From positions 1 through 14,312 of the forward strand of contig JAAYZM010000089.1 of the NCBI GenBank assembly GCA_012514835.1: a stretch of 14,312 nt of DNA, given 5' to 3'. A model generated the notes under the pieces. The model had not been told where the DNA came from. It made no database searches and saw nothing but the letters and a program-made list of their open reading frames with translations. This document shows, in pieces, positions 1 to 8,161 of the stretch; position 1 is the stretch's first letter, and each line of letters opens with the position of its first letter. This DNA is from Actinomycetales bacterium. GTDB lineage: Bacteria; Actinomycetota; Actinomycetes; Actinomycetales; Cellulomonadaceae. Made by a program: the position numbers and the translations under genes.

Positions 1-633
1 CATGATGGTGCGCCCCGTCTCGGCGTCGAGCTGGCCGGTGGGCTCGTCCGCGATGAGCACGTGCGGGGAGTTGGCGAGCGCGCGGGCGATCGCGACACGC
101 TGCTGCTGCCCGCCCGAGAGCTCTCCGGGTCGCTGCTGGCCGTGCTTGGTGAGTCCCACGAGGTCGAGCAGCTCTGCGACGCGCTCCTCGCGCTCGGCGG
201 GCTTGACGTGGCGCAGCCGCATGGGCAGCCCGACGTTCTCGGCGGCCGTGAGCATCGGCACCAGGCCGAAGGTCTGGAACACGAACGCGACCTCGTCGCG
301 GCGCAGCGCGGTGCGCTCGCGCTCGTCCATGGCCGTGACCTCGCGCCCGCCCAGGTGGACGGTGCCGGCGGTGGGCTTGTCGAGCCCGCCGATGCAGTTC
401 AGGAGCGTCGTCTTGCCGGAGCCGGAGCGGCCCACGAGCGCGACGAGCTCGCCGCGCGGCACGTCGAAGCTCACGTCCGTCAGGGCGTGCACCTCGCGCC
501 CGCCGGGGCCGGGGTAGACGCGGGACACGCCGCGCACGGCGATCGCCGGAGAGTCGGGGGAGGAGTTGTCCGACGACGGCGTCCTCGGGGTGGCTGCTTC
601 TCGAAGCGCGCGCCTCGTGGTGGGTTCGCTCAC
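1..633 (-). CDS. ABC exporter ATP-binding protein (MacB/LolD type), 3' end outside window
   Basis: This is an ATPase subunit of a MacB/LolD-type ABC exporter and would power the FtsX-like permeases encoded just upstream. The visible 211 residues contain a Walker A motif GRSGSGKTT (residues 68-76), Q-loop Gln120 in FVFQTFG, the signature LSGGQQQRV (172-180) and Walker B VLIADEPTG (192-200). The H-loop and C-terminus lie beyond position 1. The GTG start at 633-631 overlaps the stop of the previous gene by four bases (GTGA), which decides the start. The first 30 residues or so are Ser/Thr/Pro-rich and precede the ATPase fold, unusually long for this family. It is the last visible gene of a four-gene operon. 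Its canonical FQ Q-loop differs from the WQQ of its partner ATPase, so the two are not recent duplicates. The family assignment is firm; the substrate is unknown. Confidence 0.93.
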   Translation of the reverse strand, partial: MSEPTTRRALREAATPRTPSSDNSSPDSPAIAVRGVSRVYPGPGGREVHALTDVSFDVPRGELVALVGRSGSGKTTLLNCIGGLDKPTAGTVHLGGREVTAMDERERTALRRDEVAFVFQTFGLVPMLTAAENVGLPMRLRHVKPAEREERVAELLDLVGLTKHGQQRPGELSGGQQQRVAIARALANSPHVLIADEPTGQLDAETGRTIM

Positions 634-1586
634 GGCTGGTCTCCGTCCTGCTCGGCGGGCGAGGGGGTGCTCCGGGGGGCGTCCGGCCACACGCCCACGT
701 GGTCGTTCTCGAGCTCGAGGCGCACGCGGTCGCGCAGCCCGAGCGACGAGCGGTACTCGGCGGGCAGCTGGAGGCGCCCGGCACGGTCGAGCATCGCGTA
801 CTCCTCGGCGATGAGGCGGTGCTGGCCCTGCTCGTCGATCTCGGTGCGGCGCACCACCTCGGAGCTCGTGCGCCCGTCGCGGATCGCGACGGTGCGGCCC
901 ACCTGGGTGGAGACCTCGTCGTCGTGCGTCACGATCACCACCGTGGCGCCGAGGTCCGTGTTGGCCGAGCGCAGGGCCGCGAACACGTCGTCGCCCGTCG
1001 CGGAGTCGAGCTCACCCGTGGGCTCGTCCGCGAAGAGCACCTGGGGGGAGTTGGCGAGCGCCACGGCGATCGCGACGCGCTGCTGCTCGCCGCCGGAGAG
1101 CTCCCCGGGGCGCCGCGCAGCCTTGTCGCCCATGCCGAGGGCCTCGAGCAGCTCCGTGGTCCGCGCCGCGCGCTTCGAGGCCCGCACCCCGGAGAACGCC
1201 ATGGGCAGCGCCACGTTCTCGGCAGCAGACAGGTACGGGAGCAGGTTGCGCGCCGTCTGCTGCCAGATGAACCCCACCACGGAGCGGCGGTAGGCGAGCC
1301 GGTCCGCGTGCGACATGCGCAGCAGGTCCCAGCCAGCCACCCGGGCGCGGCCCGCGGTGGGCACGTCGAGCCCGGAGAGCACGTTGAGGAGCGTGGACTT
1401 GCCCGAGCCGGACGCGCCCACGATCGCGATCATCTCGCCCGCCTCGACCAGCAGGTCGAGGCCCTGGAGGGCCTGCACCTCGATCTGGTCCACCTGGTAG
1501 ATGCGCACCAGGGAGTCGCACATGATGAGGGCGTCGGCACCGTACTCGCGGTGCGAGCGGTCCGTCGTCGTCGTCGGATCGGTCAT
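630..1586 (-). CDS. ABC exporter ATP-binding protein with C-terminal AbrB-like domain
   Basis: This 318-residue cytoplasmic ATPase should drive the FtsX-like permeases of the same operon. It has Walker A GASGSGKST (57-65), a Q-loop in the unusual form IWQQ (Gln109), signature LSGGEQQRV (163-171), Walker B VLFADEPTG (183-191), D-loop ELD and H-loop His221 in VTHDD. A MacB-type ATPase normally ends near residue 230-240. This one continues, and residues 264-300 (beginning MLDRAGRLQLPAEYR) match the pattern of SpoVT/AbrB-MazE swapped-hairpin domains: a Gly-Arg turn, a hydrophobic-Pro strand, an R-x-x-L-G-L turn and a basic/acidic strand. The last 18 residues are Pro/Asp/Gln-rich. The ATG at 1586-1584 overlaps the permease stop (ATGA), and the stop overlaps the next ATPase start (GTGA). 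The ATPase call is firm; the C-terminal domain call is by eye. Confidence 0.95.
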   Translation of the reverse strand: MTDPTTTTDRSHREYGADALIMCDSLVRIYQVDQIEVQALQGLDLLVEAGEMIAIVGASGSGKSTLLNVLSGLDVPTAGRARVAGWDLLRMSHADRLAYRRSVVGFIWQQTARNLLPYLSAAENVALPMAFSGVRASKRAARTTELLEALGMGDKAARRPGELSGGEQQRVAIAVALANSPQVLFADEPTGELDSATGDDVFAALRSANTDLGATVVIVTHDDEVSTQVGRTVAIRDGRTSSEVVRRTEIDEQGQHRLIAEEYAMLDRAGRLQLPAEYRSSLGLRDRVRLELENDHVGVWPDAPRSTPSPAEQDGDQP

Positions 1587-4471
1587 GACGTGGCTCCTAC
1601 CCTGAGGACTTCGCTGAGCTTGTCGCGTCGGTGCGCGAGCACCTCGGCGAGGACGGCCACCCCGAGCAGCACGATCGCGACGGCGACGATCGCGAGCACG
1701 AGCACGGGGTCGACCACGAGGGGCGGGTCGGCGACCCCGCCCGTGAGGACGGCGAGCCCGAGCGTGGGCCCGAGCAGCATGAGGATGACCACGCCCGCGG
1801 CGAGACCGCCGGCGAGCGCGGCGAGCACCACGGGGGCGAGCTCGCTCACGGCGAGCCACCACCCGTAGCCCGAGCGCAGCCCGAGGGTGCGCAGCATCGA
1901 CAGCACCACGCCGCGCGCGTGGGCACCCGCGAGGACGGTCGCGACGAGCGCCATCGCGACGAGCAGGGCCACGGTGACGACGGCGTACACGAGCATCGTC
2001 TGCACCCCGCCCACGAGGGCCGAGCCGCGGTTCGCCTCGAGCCACTGCGTGCGCGTGAGCGCCGAGACGTCGGGGAGCAGCTCGACGGCGGCGTCCGCGC
2101 CCGGGCCCGTGACCCACACGGTGGTGCGGGTGCGCGGTTCCTTCATGCGCGCGTCGACCTGGGCGAGGTCCACGAACACGGTCTGCCCGTCCACGTAGCC
2201 GCCGAGCGAGAGCGTGGTGGTCCCCACGACCTGACCCGAGAGGAAAGCCGCACCGAAGTACATCGACACGGTGTCCTGGGAGAGGCGGGCCGCGAACCGC
2301 GGGTCCACCACCATCGCGACGGGCGAGCCCGGCCCGCCGTCGACGAACGCGGGCTCGAGCGAGGACGGGTCGGTGCCCGGGACCTGGGCGAGCAGCTCGA
2401 GCATCTCGCGCTCGACCGCGACGATCGTGTACTCGTCGGAGACGGCACCCAGGTCGACCGTCGTCGGCGCCACGATGCCCGTCGCGACGTGCGTGACGCC
2501 GTCGGCGTGGCGCAGCGTCTCGAGCTCCTCGGGGGTGAGCGCGTGGTCGATCCGCGCGTCTGCCCCGATCCGCTCCCACGCGGCGACCTCCTGGCCCTGC
2601 GTGACCGTGCTGACCTGGAGGCCGCCCGCCGTGGTGATGCCCACCCCGAGGGTGAGCGCGAGGAGCGGCAGGATCGCCACGGAACGGCTCGCGGTCGCGG
2701 CCGAGAGCAGCCCGAGAGGCCCGCGCGAGCGGCGCGTGAGCGTCCCCGCGGCCCGCACGGGGTAGGGGAAGAGGCGCACGACGACGAGCGTCACGGTGAG
2801 GCACAGCAAGAGGGGGACGACGGCGAGGAACGGGTCGATCCCGTCCGTCTGGGTCTGCAGCACCCCGCGACCGCGCAGCGTCACCACGCCCGCGGCCGTG
2901 AGCGCGAGGACCGTGAGCTCGACCACGAGGCGCTTGACCCTGCGGCGCTTGGCGAGCTTCGCGCGGTCCTGGCGGTTCGCAGGCTCGCGCTTGCCCGTCC
3001 ACGCCCCGCGCGCGGCGAGCCCGCCGAGGATCGGGGCGGACGCGATCGACGCGAGCGCGACGGCGGTCAGCGGCAGCGCCGTGCCCGCGAGGCCCTCGAC
3101 GAGCAGCTGGGACAGCGCGATCCCGGCCCCGATGCCGAGCGCCGTGAGCACGAGCGACTCGACCAGGAGGCGACCCACGACGCCGCCCACCGTCGAGCCT
3201 CGCGCGCGCTCGAGGGCGATCTGGCCGCTGCGGCGCACCACGAGCAGGCGCGCGAACAGGCCGATCACCACGGCCGCGACACCTACGACGCCAGCCGCGA
3301 CCACGGACATCTGCGCGAGCGCGGCCCGGGCGGCCGTGGGGTAGGCCTTGAGCAGCTCGTCGAACTCGGCCGTGAAGATCACGAAGCGCAGCGCGGGCGT
3401 GAGGTCCGTGGGCTGGGCGCGCACCTCGGCGAGCTCGGCCACCACGGCGGCGGCCGACGCGGCGTCGAGCGTGTCGGGCTGCACGGCCACGCGGATGGTG
3501 CCGCGCGCGGGCGTGTCGAGCATCGCGGCGAGCTCCGCCGCGGACTCGGCGTCGGCCAGGACCGTGCCACGCGCGAAGGCGGGGTTGACGCCGCGCGCCG
3601 GGGCCGAGCGCGGGGTGAGGACCTCGGGGGAGATCGTCCACACCGCGTCCTCGGCGTCGACGGGCTCGACGATGCCCACGAGCCGCAGCCAGATGCCGAA
3701 GCCGCCGCGCGTGCTCACCTCGACCTCGGTGCCGAGCGCGAGGCCCAGCGCCTCGGCCACGGGAGCCGTCGTGGCGATCTCGAGCGGGGTGCGTTCGGAC
3801 ACCGCGGGGCCGGGCCGGGCGGGCAACGTGCCGTCCACCACGCGCACGAGGTCCTCCGCGGCGATGCCCACGCCGAGGGAGAAGACCTGCAGGTCGCGCG
3901 TGCCCTCCCAGGTGACGGGCTCGAGCACCGGCGCCTCGCCGTCGTCGGCCGTCTCGCCGCCCTCGACCGGGACCTCGATCGCGTCGACGTTCACCACGGG
4001 GCTCACGACCACGCTCGACACCTCGCCGGCCACCCGCGCGAGGGCCGGCGGGAGGTTCTCGGTGACCTCGTCGGCAGCCCGAAGGAACTGGTCGAAGAGC
4101 TCGCCGCGCAGGCCCGCGGTGGCGGAGGCCGAGTTGCCCACCTGGGCGCGCAGCAAGAGCTGGGCGCGGTCGTCCGCACGGGCGAGGACGTCCGCGGCGC
4201 CGCGGTCCACGACGTCGAGCACGAGCCGGGGCGCCACGATGGACAACAGCGTCGAGGCGGTCACGAGCACGAGCGTCACGAGGAGCAGCCCGCGGTCCCG
4301 CCACGCCCGGCGGCGCACCACGAGACCACCCATCGCCGTCGCGGAGCGCCACCGGGTCGCCGGGTCCGTGCGGCCGCCCGAACCGTTCTTGGGCGCACCG
4401 TTCTTGGCCGCGCCATTCGGGGAGTCGCCGTCTCGCGACGAGCTCACCATCGTGACCTCGATCTCGCTCAT
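1583..4471 (-). CDS. FtsX-like ABC exporter permease, 962 residues
   Basis: This is an integral membrane subunit of the MacB/FtsX-class ABC exporter. A polar Asn/Gly/Lys-rich cytoplasmic start (residues 1-45) is followed by a first membrane helix (about 61-81), a large outer domain (about 85-385), and helices near 390-411, 434-462, 464-486, 514-532, 546-567 and 598-617. A second outer domain (about 620-820) precedes the last helices near 825-850, 872-907 and 920-946. This is the two-FtsX-domain, roughly ten-helix plan of actinobacterial permeases about 1000 residues long. Cytoplasmic segments such as RRSGQIALERARG (413-425) and MLRTLGLRSG (859-868) look like the coupling regions that contact the ATPase. 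The ATG at 4471-4469 overlaps the preceding permease stop (ATGA), and the stop overlaps the ATPase start. It differs from the other permease, suggesting a heterodimer. The substrate cannot be told from sequence. Confidence 0.93.
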   Translation of the reverse strand: MSEIEVTMVSSSRDGDSPNGAAKNGAPKNGSGGRTDPATRWRSATAMGGLVVRRRAWRDRGLLLVTLVLVTASTLLSIVAPRLVLDVVDRGAADVLARADDRAQLLLRAQVGNSASATAGLRGELFDQFLRAADEVTENLPPALARVAGEVSSVVVSPVVNVDAIEVPVEGGETADDGEAPVLEPVTWEGTRDLQVFSLGVGIAAEDLVRVVDGTLPARPGPAVSERTPLEIATTAPVAEALGLALGTEVEVSTRGGFGIWLRLVGIVEPVDAEDAVWTISPEVLTPRSAPARGVNPAFARGTVLADAESAAELAAMLDTPARGTIRVAVQPDTLDAASAAAVVAELAEVRAQPTDLTPALRFVIFTAEFDELLKAYPTAARAALAQMSVVAAGVVGVAAVVIGLFARLLVVRRSGQIALERARGSTVGGVVGRLLVESLVLTALGIGAGIALSQLLVEGLAGTALPLTAVALASIASAPILGGLAARGAWTGKREPANRQDRAKLAKRRRVKRLVVELTVLALTAAGVVTLRGRGVLQTQTDGIDPFLAVVPLLLCLTVTLVVVRLFPYPVRAAGTLTRRSRGPLGLLSAATASRSVAILPLLALTLGVGITTAGGLQVSTVTQGQEVAAWERIGADARIDHALTPEELETLRHADGVTHVATGIVAPTTVDLGAVSDEYTIVAVEREMLELLAQVPGTDPSSLEPAFVDGGPGSPVAMVVDPRFAARLSQDTVSMYFGAAFLSGQVVGTTTLSLGGYVDGQTVFVDLAQVDARMKEPRTRTTVWVTGPGADAAVELLPDVSALTRTQWLEANRGSALVGGVQTMLVYAVVTVALLVAMALVATVLAGAHARGVVLSMLRTLGLRSGYGWWLAVSELAPVVLAALAGGLAAGVVILMLLGPTLGLAVLTGGVADPPLVVDPVLVLAIVAVAIVLLGVAVLAEVLAHRRDKLSEVLRVGATS
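4382..4411. repeat. 15-base tandem repeat in the 962-residue permease N-terminus
   Basis: ACCGTTCTTGG occurs twice, 15 bases apart, encoding repeated Ala-Pro/Ala-Lys-Asn-Gly units in the polar cytoplasmic start of the permease. This is in-frame low complexity, probably of no functional weight. Confidence 0.55.
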
Positions 4472-7400
4472 CGCTCGTCCCCCGCCCGGAGCACCTGGGC
4501 CGGGTCGGCCGATCGCAAGGACCGTGACACGACCACGACGACGGCCACGAGCAGCACGACCACCTCGGCGACGAGGAGTGCGATCTGACCCCACGGCACC
4601 AGCACGGAGACCTCCGGGACGGGCCGGGAGCCGTCCGGCGAGAGCGAGATGAGCGGTGCCACGAGCCAGCCCAGCAGCGCGCCGAGCCCCAGCCCGAACA
4701 CGGTGGCGAGGCCCGTGATGAGCATCGACTCGCGTGAGATCACCCCGAGCAGCGAGCGGCGCTGCAGGCCGATCGCGCGCAGCTGGGCGAACTCGAGGTG
4801 GCGGTCGCGCACCGTGACGGTCGCGTACACGGCGTAGCCGATCGCGGCGAGGATGCTCGCGCCGAGCGCGACGAGCCACAGCACGCCTTGGACACCCACG
4901 CGCAGCGGGGAGTCGCGGCGCTCGGCCGTCTCGGCCTGCGTGCTCGTGAGCGTCCCACCCAGCTCCGTGACCCGGGCGGTGAGAGCCTCGGTGGCGTCGG
5001 GGGATGCGTCGGGCAGCGCGAGCCACCACTCGAGGTCGCCGCTCACCTGGGCACCCTGCTCGATGAGCGCCTGGGACAGGGCCGTGAGGTCCGCCGCGAT
5101 CGCACGCGTGCCGGGCGTGACGCTCGGCAGGTTGTCAGTGGTGGTCCCGATCCGTGCCGGGATCACGGCCTCACCCACGCGCACGGCGAGCGTCGCGTCG
5201 CCCGCGCTCGCGAACTGGCGCGCCACGCCGGGCGTGGTCACGAGCGGCACGGCGACCGTCGCGGGCCACGTCATCTGGGACACCGAGCCGGGGAAGGTGG
5301 CGAGCTGGTTGCCCGAGGTGAACGCCTCGATGCGCAAGAACTCACCGGCCTCCGGCGTGGCGGTGGTGGGCTGCAGGTCGAGGACCCTGGCGAACCAGTC
5401 GAGGTCGCCCGGAGGGGAGACCTCGGTGCGCGTGGGCTCTGCGCCGTCTGCGCCGTCTGCGGGATCGCTGTCGATCGCGACTACGCCGTCCACCGTGAAC
5501 GTGAGACGGAAGGTCGCCTGCCCGAAGAACGGTAGCCAGCCGTCGAGCTCACCCGACGGCGTCGTGAACCACGCGGTCTGGGCCGCGACGATGCGCAAGG
5601 GGCCCTGGAGGGACGCGGGCGTCGCGGGTGCTGATTCGCCGTCGGACGTCTCGCCGTCCGCCTCGGCCTCTGCCTCCGCGGAAGGGTCGCCCGCGCCCAC
5701 CTCCGACGCCGTTCCGGCCGCGAGGTCGACAAGCACCGTCGTGTCCTCGCCCGTGACGAGCGTGGTCCCCGCCTCGATGGTCTGGATGAGTCCGGTCGCG
5801 TCCTGGACGGCCAGGCGCAGCGTCGTGGCGAGACCCGGCATGGGTTCGTGGGACTTACCGAAGCGCACGTCGAGCTCGACGGCGTCGGTGCCTTCGGGTA
5901 GCTCGATGCCGGGCAGCAGCCCCGGCGCGGACTCGTCGAGCGTGTCGAGGGCGGCCCGCACCCCGGCGTCGTGCCCGAAGTCCTCGCGGAGCTGTTCGCG
6001 CGCGGCGGCGTCGAGGCCGAGGATGCTCGTGCCCGAGGGGCTGTGGATCGCACCGCGCGAGCCGAGCGTGCCGATCTGGCCCTCGCGGCGGGCGGCGGTC
6101 GCGACGTGCCCGGTGTCCGTGCCCGCGGCGTCGGCGACGAGGTCCGCTTGCGCGAAGGTGCCGCCCGGGAGCCGGATGATCCGGGCGTCGGCGCCCGTCG
6201 CGAACGCGGCCTGGTCGCCTTGCGACGCGCGCCACGTGGAGAGGAACGTCAGGGAGAACGTACCGACGGCGAGCGCGAGGGTGAGCAGCAGCACGGCGGA
6301 CGTCGCGCGTGCGGGGCGGCGCCCGATCTCCCACGCCGCGAGGGGCGTCACTGCGCCGCGACCGCGGGCGGCGAGCCGCTCCGCGAGGCGCGAGACGGGC
6401 GGCAGGATGCGCACGCACAGCAGCGCGCCTGCGAGGAGGGCGAGGGCGGGGCCGACGACGAGCAGCGGGTCGATCGCGAGCCCGAGCCCCGTACGCACGA
6501 GTGGGGACGCGTACTGGCGCAGCTGCCAGTAGGCGAGCGCGGCGAGCGCGACGACGGCGAGGTCGAGGCCGGAGCGCTGCAGGAAGCCCTTGCGGTCGGG
6601 GCGCGTCCGCTCGGCCTCCGCGTCGATGAACGTGCCCTGGCGTCGCAGCAGAGGAGAGACGAGGACGACGGCGAACACCGCGGCGGCGAGCGCGGCCACG
6701 ACCCACGTCTGCGTGCTGAGTCCCGGGTCGCGGTCCATCCCCGCGTCCCGCATCGCGGGGGTCCCGGCGAGCGCGAGGTAGAGGGCGCGTGCGAGGAATG
6801 GGCTCGCCACGGCCGTCACGACGGCCAGGCCGATCGCCTCGACGGCCCCGAGGGCGAGCACCTGGTTGCCCGCGGCGCCGCGAGCGCGCATGAGGGAGCG
6901 CTCCGCGGTGCGACCCTCCGCGACGAGGCGGGCTGCCTGGAGGAGGGCGGCGACGGCGAGCACGAGCAGCAGGAGGCCGACGACGAGCACCGAGGCGCGC
7001 GTGATCGTCAGGGCGGTCGCGGAGGAGCGCAGCGGGTCCGGGAGGGTCGTGGTGACCTGGACCGTGTCGACGGACGGGTCGGCCACGATGCGGGGAAACT
7101 CGTCCTCCACACGGTTCGCGCGCACCTGGAGCTCCGTGAGCTCGCTCGGCGTGAGGGAACCGAGGCTCGGGACATAGGTCGCGAGGAGCTGCTCGGTCGC
7201 GGCGCCGCCGGTCGTGAGGACCGCACGGTCCATCACGAGGGGGCCCACGAGGTCCGTGGTGATGAGGCCGCCGCTCTGGGGGACCACGGCGTCGGGGCGC
7301 CAGCCGGTGCCCGCGTTGCGGTCCGAGCGCCAGTAGTCCCCGCCGGGCTCGAGGGCCGCGAACACGCCCGTGACCTGGACGTGGACGCGGTCACCGAGGG

Positions 7401-7989
7401 CGAAGGAGCCCCGCAGCTCGAGGCGGTCGCCCAGCTCGATGCCGAACACGTCGAGGATCGGCTCGGGGGCGAGCACCGGGATGATGCGGGCCGTGGTCTG
7501 CTCGCCGTCGGCCCCCGTCACCTCCGCCTCGAAAGGTGCGCCGGGGAGCGAGCCCGCGGTGAGCTCGACCTGGTCCTGGACGCCGTCGAGCGCGGCCACG
7601 TAGGACATGGCCGGGGGCGCCGTCTCGCGGATCACCGAGTACAGGGTCGAGACCACGTGGCTCGACGAGGTGTGGGGGGCGGGCTCGAAGAGCTCGCCGG
7701 CCGCCGAGTCCGTCCGGGCGAGTGCGCCCTCGACGTCCCCCGTGAGGTCGTCCATCGTGACGCGCACGTCCACGCGGGTGCGGTCAGGCTCGATCTCTCC
7801 GAGCACCGTGGACAGCGCGAACTGCTCGGTCGCGTTGACCAGGATCGACATGCCCGCGAGCAGCGATCCCGTGACGAGGGCGACCGTGAGCGCGACGAGG
7901 AGGATGGGCCACTGGGTCAGCCCGCGGCGCGTCGCGACGCGCGCGCGCCACGGTGCGAGGGTGCCCCGGGACGCAGCTCGACCGCTCAT
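4468..7989 (-). CDS. FtsX-like ABC exporter permease, 1173 residues, first gene of operon
   Basis: This is the larger permease of the exporter. Membrane helix 1 lies near residues 28-50. A first outer domain (about 52-328) is followed by helices near 331-355, 378-408, 427-447, 474-489, 507-527 and 562-584. A very large second outer domain (about 586-1030) precedes helices near 1034-1060, 1082-1116 and 1133-1155. The cytoplasmic segments LMRARGAAGNQ (366-376) and FAQLRAIGLQRRS (1067-1079) are typical FtsX coupling motifs. The second outer domain contains an acidic low-complexity linker (about 762-795). The ATG at 7989-7987 is preceded by AAGGG with a six-base spacer, which supports this start. 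The gene opens the operon, and its stop overlaps the next ATG. Outer domains of this size suggest handling of a large periplasmic or cell-envelope substrate such as a peptide or lipid-linked molecule, but this is inference. Confidence 0.92.
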   Translation of the reverse strand: MSGRAASRGTLAPWRARVATRRGLTQWPILLVALTVALVTGSLLAGMSILVNATEQFALSTVLGEIEPDRTRVDVRVTMDDLTGDVEGALARTDSAAGELFEPAPHTSSSHVVSTLYSVIRETAPPAMSYVAALDGVQDQVELTAGSLPGAPFEAEVTGADGEQTTARIIPVLAPEPILDVFGIELGDRLELRGSFALGDRVHVQVTGVFAALEPGGDYWRSDRNAGTGWRPDAVVPQSGGLITTDLVGPLVMDRAVLTTGGAATEQLLATYVPSLGSLTPSELTELQVRANRVEDEFPRIVADPSVDTVQVTTTLPDPLRSSATALTITRASVLVVGLLLLVLAVAALLQAARLVAEGRTAERSLMRARGAAGNQVLALGAVEAIGLAVVTAVASPFLARALYLALAGTPAMRDAGMDRDPGLSTQTWVVAALAAAVFAVVLVSPLLRRQGTFIDAEAERTRPDRKGFLQRSGLDLAVVALAALAYWQLRQYASPLVRTGLGLAIDPLLVVGPALALLAGALLCVRILPPVSRLAERLAARGRGAVTPLAAWEIGRRPARATSAVLLLTLALAVGTFSLTFLSTWRASQGDQAAFATGADARIIRLPGGTFAQADLVADAAGTDTGHVATAARREGQIGTLGSRGAIHSPSGTSILGLDAAAREQLREDFGHDAGVRAALDTLDESAPGLLPGIELPEGTDAVELDVRFGKSHEPMPGLATTLRLAVQDATGLIQTIEAGTTLVTGEDTTVLVDLAAGTASEVGAGDPSAEAEAEADGETSDGESAPATPASLQGPLRIVAAQTAWFTTPSGELDGWLPFFGQATFRLTFTVDGVVAIDSDPADGADGAEPTRTEVSPPGDLDWFARVLDLQPTTATPEAGEFLRIEAFTSGNQLATFPGSVSQMTWPATVAVPLVTTPGVARQFASAGDATLAVRVGEAVIPARIGTTTDNLPSVTPGTRAIAADLTALSQALIEQGAQVSGDLEWWLALPDASPDATEALTARVTELGGTLTSTQAETAERRDSPLRVGVQGVLWLVALGASILAAIGYAVYATVTVRDRHLEFAQLRAIGLQRRSLLGVISRESMLITGLATVFGLGLGALLGWLVAPLISLSPDGSRPVPEVSVLVPWGQIALLVAEVVVLLVAVVVVVSRSLRSADPAQVLRAGDER
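5438..5460. repeat. Short tandem repeat, 9-base unit TCTGCGCCG
   Basis: Two complete copies and a partial third copy lie in tandem inside the large permease gene. They encode Ala-Asp-Gly repeats (residues about 844-850). The unit is a multiple of three, so copy-number changes would keep the frame. Confidence 0.6.
5605..5706 (-). other. Acidic low-complexity linker in second outer domain of the large permease
   Basis: Residues 762-795 of the 1173-residue permease are Ala/Glu/Asp/Ser-rich (including AEAEAEADGE). No hydrophobic core is visible. It probably forms a flexible loop inside the roughly 440-residue outer domain. Confidence 0.6.
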
Positions 7990-7995
7990 CGGGGG

Positions 7996-8000
7996 CCCTT
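7996..8000 (-). promoter_or_regulatory. Ribosome binding site of the exporter operon
   Basis: AAGGG on the minus strand lies six bases before the ATG at 7989. It is the only clear Shine-Dalgarno signal in the operon; the downstream genes rely on four-base overlaps. Confidence 0.6.
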
Positions 8001-8092
8001 CATCCTGCGATACACCTCGCTGTGTCTCGGGCACCCCGGGGGGAGGTGCACCGGCAAGGATAACCAGGTGTGGACGCGCTCCCGCACAGGGT

Positions 8093-8156
8093 GTCCAGAT
8101 CCGCGGCGATCGTGATCGAATCGATGCGAGATCGGCTGTCCAGGGGGCGTCCAGGG
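8093..8156. promoter_or_regulatory. GTCCAG repeat cluster in the leader of the exporter operon
   Basis: GTCCAGGG occurs at 8138-8145 and again at 8149-8156, exactly 11 bases start to start. A third GTCCAG lies at 8093-8098 (plus strand; CTGGAC on the operon's strand). Same-face direct repeats one helical turn apart are the usual layout of OmpR-type response regulator sites, so this may be an operator for the exporter operon. Between them, 8107-8133 is rich in repeated GATCG/TCGAT. I could not place a convincing -35/-10 pair; TATCCT on the minus strand (around 8056-8061) is the best -10 candidate. Confidence 0.35.
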
Positions 8157-8161
8157 AGTGT

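Noticed and set aside
1587..4352. Open upstream extension of the 318-residue ATPase frame through the permease gene.
   Set aside because: The extension is Arg-rich shadow sequence. The ATPase starts at the ATG that overlaps the permease stop (ATGA).
1631..4588. Long open frames on the plus strand opposite the exporter genes, including one of 985 codons here and others across 3348-4652 and 5971-8115.
   Set aside because: Their translations are Arg/Ala/Gly/His-rich without domain or membrane patterns. They are antisense shadows of high-GC genes whose own frames show clear ATPase and permease motifs.
7990..8161. Possible short leader peptide ending MKGPR just before the first permease start, and small hairpins such as GCACC-N9-GGTGC (8031-8049).
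   Set aside because: There is no credible start with a ribosome binding site for a leader peptide, and the hairpins are short ones expected by chance at this GC content.
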